From: CAZKAP01 sp964552195
GTDB lineage: Bacteria > Bacteroidota > Bacteroidia > Flavobacteriales > Flavobacteriaceae
Assembly: GCA_964552195.1 (NCBI GenBank)
Contig: CAZKFM010000017.1
Location: 1-36,857, forward strand
Length of the DNA: 36,857 nucleotides
Direction of reading: 5' to 3'
Shown: in pieces, positions 34,897 through 36,857 of the stretch
Numbering within the stretch: position 1 is the first letter of the stretch
How the letters are laid out: each line of letters starts with the position of its first letter
Position numbers and translations under genes: made by a program
The notes under the pieces: model-generated
What the model was told of the DNA's origin: nothing
Seen by the model: the letters and a program-made list of their open reading frames with translations, nothing else
Database searches by the model: none

Positions 34897-36046
34897 TTGG
34901 CGGTAATATAAAAAAAGAAAAATGTGGTTTGAACAATTAACTGGATTCAAAGAAGAATCACCTGAAAATGTTAGAAATAATATTAAGATTAATGGAAGTG
35001 AATTTGTTTCACTTGTAAATTCTCGAAAGTTTTCTTTTGGTAAGTTAGAAATCCCGACTTTATCAGAACTGAAAAAGCAAAACGAAGAGATTAAAGACTT
35101 TAATGGTAGGATTCAAGTAAAAGAAATTGTTGGCGATGTACAAAAATTACATTGTCAAGTTGAAAATTCAAATGCGCTATTTCAAGCCGCATCACAATTT
35201 AATTTACTAGAGATGGTTGGCCCAACTATAACACCTGAACAAGGAATAGACAGATATGAATTTGATTACACACAAGGTCCAGCTTGTGCAATTTCTTGCG
35301 GGGCTGGTACTATATATCGAAATTATTTCGTTGATGTTGATGGGCAAATTGGACAAACAAAAAATAACCAAATAGATTGTTTAGATTTAATTGGCAAAGA
35401 ACTTGAGAACGATAAGTTGAATCTATGGAAGATGCAAAATGGTTACGCTTTGGTCAATGAAAACGGACTTTTAGCTATCAATAAAAAGATTGCCCAGTTA
35501 TCTGAAATTGGAAGAGAAAAACTGAAAGAAAAACTCAAAACTGGAATTCAATGGAATACTGAAGTTACTAAATCGGATACAAAGCATAAAGTTTCTCAAA
35601 TTTATTGTTCAGCTCTACCAGTAGCATACAGTCAAACAGAACCCTTTTATTGGGAACAATTTGCAAGAGTCATTTTAGAAGCTACCTATGAATCAACTCT
35701 ATATACTGGAGTCCTAAATATGGAAAACAATAATTCAAATAAAGTTTTTCTAACATTGGTTGGTGGCGGAGCATTTGGAAATAAAGAATATTGGATTTTA
35801 GAGTCTTTGCAAAAAGCAATCAGAAAATTTAAAAATATTCCTTTGGATGTTAAAATTGTCAGTTATCGAAAGTCTAATCCAAATTTGATAAAATTCATTA
35901 ACGAAATATAAATACTACCGCCAACAGCGCATAACAAAAATGGCGAGATTTGTGCTGAAACAGAAGGTTTGTGAATTATTATAAACGTAAAAGCTTAATC
36001 GAAATATTTGTGCATTTTAAATCGCCCTTATGTTATGCGCAAAACG
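34897..36046 (+). mobile_element. Integron-type gene cassette carrying one gene
   Basis: The unit starts at the TT of GTTGGCGGTA (34896-34905) and ends at the G of GTTATAC (36046). Its first bases are the exact reverse complement of TACCGCCAAC at 35916-35925, as expected when a circular cassette is opened at R' of its own attC. It encloses one CDS (34922-35911) starting 25 bp from the left edge and an attC-like site on its right. Upstream, AATGCGC (34878-34884) before the crossover point looks like the remains of the preceding attC. No integrase is seen. Base composition differs from the flanks. Confidence 0.72.
34922..35911 (+). CDS. Macrodomain/PARG-like protein carried by a gene cassette
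   Basis: This 329-residue protein is AT-rich compared with neighbouring genes, a sign of recent transfer. Motifs are QAASQFNLLEM (88-98), DYTQGPACAISCGAGTIYRN (115-134) and LTLVGGGAFGN (277-287). The last resembles the phosphate-binding loop of macrodomain/PARG folds ('GxGxFGN'). I recall similar proteins of unknown function in bacteria and eukaryotes. A role in removing ADP-ribose or related marks is inferred. Candidates for the ligand site are the QAASQFN and GGGAFGN stretches. It has no signal peptide and starts 25 bp after the cassette boundary. Confidence 0.6.
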   Translation: MWFEQLTGFKEESPENVRNNIKINGSEFVSLVNSRKFSFGKLEIPTLSELKKQNEEIKDFNGRIQVKEIVGDVQKLHCQVENSNALFQAASQFNLLEMVGPTITPEQGIDRYEFDYTQGPACAISCGAGTIYRNYFVDVDGQIGQTKNNQIDCLDLIGKELENDKLNLWKMQNGYALVNENGLLAINKKIAQLSEIGREKLKEKLKTGIQWNTEVTKSDTKHKVSQIYCSALPVAYSQTEPFYWEQFARVILEATYESTLYTGVLNMENNNSNKVFLTLVGGGAFGNKEYWILESLQKAIRKFKNIPLDVKIVSYRKSNPNLIKFINEI

Positions 36047-36052
36047 TTATAC
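35916..36052 (+). other. attC-like recombination site
   Basis: Nested inverted arms are visible: R'' TACCGCCAAC (35916-35925), L'' GCGCATAACA (35927-35936), then GGCGAGATTT (35942-35951) paired with AAATCGCC (36019-36026) with a two-base bulge, L' TGTTATGCGC (36031-36040) and R' core GTTATAC (36046-36052). The L arms are a perfect 10-bp match. Size (about 137 bp) resembles long attC sites such as those of Vibrio superintegrons. The R' core is one base off the GTTRRRY consensus. Confidence 0.7.
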
Positions 36053-36070
36053 TGCACAAACAATAAAAAT

Positions 36071-36259
36071 GTGAAAACATTAATTTATATCCTTGGTTTG
36101 TTTTTAGTAACAACCACAGCAACACCAAATAATAATGCCACCATTGAAGTGTTAATTATTCAAGATGTGGATCATCATGATGTAGCCCTTCAGGTCAATA
36201 CCTATAAAAATATTTTAATAACAGCTTTTAATTATAATCACATCCGTCCAAAACGCTAA
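36071..36259 (+). CDS. Small secreted protein, start of a second cassette (cut by IS4)
   Basis: A 62-residue frame starts at GTG 36071 and encodes a signal-peptide-like start (VKTLIYILGLFLVTTTAT) followed by a short His/Asn-rich part. It lies 25 bp after the recombination point at 36046, the same distance as the first cassette gene. It ends just before the IS4 element, so the true 3' end, and any attC, are probably lost to the insertion. I recognise no family. Confidence 0.5.
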   Translation: MKTLIYILGLFLVTTTATPNNNATIEVLIIQDVDHHDVALQVNTYKNILITAFNYNHIRPKR

Positions 36260-36261
36260 AA

Positions 36262-36857
36262 ATTGGTCATAAAAAAAGGAGCGTTGCCGTAAAGGCCGTA
36301 TTTTGATTGTTGCCAGACGATCAAATACATACGCTCCATGCTCCAAATTACTCTATTAGCCCAAGTCATTCAACTTTTACCCCGGGATTCTTTCAAGAAG
36401 TTGGTGGGTAAATACGACTCCGATAAGCACAGCAAGGGAATCAGCAGCTGGGATCATTTGGTAAGCATGGTTTTCTGTCAGCTCACCGGAGCACAGTCCT
36501 TGCGGGACATCACCCATGGCTTGCGCAGCACCTTGGGCAATCGGTCGCATTTAGGTTTGGGTCATGTCCCCAGTAAGAGCAGCCTGTCGTATATCAACGC
36601 CAAGCGGCCCTGGGAACTATTCAAGGACTATTACTTTGAGCTCTACCACCATCTTCAACAGGACACCTTGCCCCAACGAACCCCGCTAAAGCATATCCGG
36701 CGGAAGCTGTATCTGTTGGACGCTACGGTGGTTCCCCTTTGCCTGTCGCTGTTTGATTGGGCTCAGTATCGCACCAAGAAGGGGGGAGTGAAGCTTCATA
36801 CCGTATTGGATTACGACGGATTGCTTCCCTTGTTCTGCGATTTGACGGCAGCTAAAA
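36262..36857 (+). mobile_element. IS4-family insertion sequence (left part, runs past the window)
   Basis: The transposase starts at 36338. GGAGCG (36278-36283) and CGCTCC (36332-36337, directly before the start codon) form an inverted pair that may hide the start of the transposase message. The left end is placed near 36262 by context only; terminal repeats cannot be verified because the right end is absent. Confidence 0.65.
36338..36857 (+). CDS. IS4-family transposase with DUF4372 domain (partial, 3' end missing)
   Basis: The frame opens at ATG 36338 and stays open to the window edge (173 codons seen). Residues 1-72 (LLAQVIQLLPRDSFKKLVGK, WDHLVSMVFCQLTGAQSLRD) match the DUF4372 N-terminal domain of IS4-type transposases. 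After it, RRKLYLLDATVVPLCLSLF supplies the first catalytic Asp of the DDE nuclease. The remaining catalytic residues are outside the window. GC-rich codon use is like the chromosome rather than the adjacent cassette. Confidence 0.9.
   Translation, partial: MLQITLLAQVIQLLPRDSFKKLVGKYDSDKHSKGISSWDHLVSMVFCQLTGAQSLRDITHGLRSTLGNRSHLGLGHVPSKSSLSYINAKRPWELFKDYYFELYHHLQQDTLPQRTPLKHIRRKLYLLDATVVPLCLSLFDWAQYRTKKGGVKLHTVLDYDGLLPLFCDLTAAK

Overview
The window looks like chromosomal DNA of a marine flavobacterium (Bacteroidota, family Flavobacteriaceae). The signs are a secreted protein ending in a type IX secretion (T9SS) sorting domain, many lipoproteins with Bacteroidota-style signal peptides, a LytS/LytTR type regulatory pair, a DUF6090-like membrane protein, and the general lack of clear Shine-Dalgarno sequences. 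Base composition is near balanced in most of the window. The cassette gene near the right end is clearly AT-rich. Genus placement (a relative of Robiginitalea or Muricauda) is only a guess. No tRNA, rRNA, CRISPR array or replication origin was seen.

Layout. 1-1.6 kb: two direct repeats that look like an IS21-type end, then a complete three-gene HipB-HipS-HipT toxin-antitoxin operon. 1.8-4.8 kb: a predicted lipoprotein zinc peptidase, a Crp/Fnr regulator and a secreted alpha/beta hydrolase. 4.8-9.4 kb: a small membrane protein, a PAS histidine kinase broken by an in-frame TAA, a YceI-like protein with a secreted partner, and two tandem related lipoproteins. 9.8-13.6 kb: a MATE exporter facing a set of small minus-strand genes (membrane protein, OB-fold/TM2 fusion, 2H phosphoesterase, DUF6090-like). 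13.7-17 kb: a decayed LytTR response regulator, a CheY-like receiver, and a LytS-type sensor kinase with a calcium-site-rich (FG-GAP-like) extracytoplasmic domain. 17-24 kb: DUF2237, a fasciclin lipoprotein, a large six-hairpin glycosidase lipoprotein, and a 923-residue T9SS-exported modular protein ending at a strong terminator. 24-30 kb: a minus-strand trio of a 13-TM patatin-like phospholipase, an N-acetylmuramidase with a peptidoglycan-binding domain, and a second peptidoglycan-binding hydrolase. 30-34.8 kb: aldose epimerase, a cysteine synthase-type PLP enzyme, a LolC/E-like permease and a NamZ-like (DUF1343) lipoprotein. 34.9 kb to the end: an integron-type gene cassette with a recognisable attC site, the start of a second cassette, and an IS4-family (DUF4372) insertion sequence running off the window.

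Two places deserve most attention. First, 34896-36052 has the defining geometry of a mobile gene cassette: the first bases of the cassette (GTTGGCGGTA) are the exact reverse complement of the R'' arm at its 3' end (TACCGCCAAC). This arm is followed by nested arms GCGCATAACA / TGTTATGCGC. The cargo is a macrodomain/PARG-like protein. No integrase gene lies in the window. Second, the patatin/muramidase/peptidoglycan-binding trio combines membrane-lipid and cell-wall attack, and neither wall hydrolase has a signal peptide. It resembles a lysis or abortive-infection module, although no sensor gene is visible next to it.
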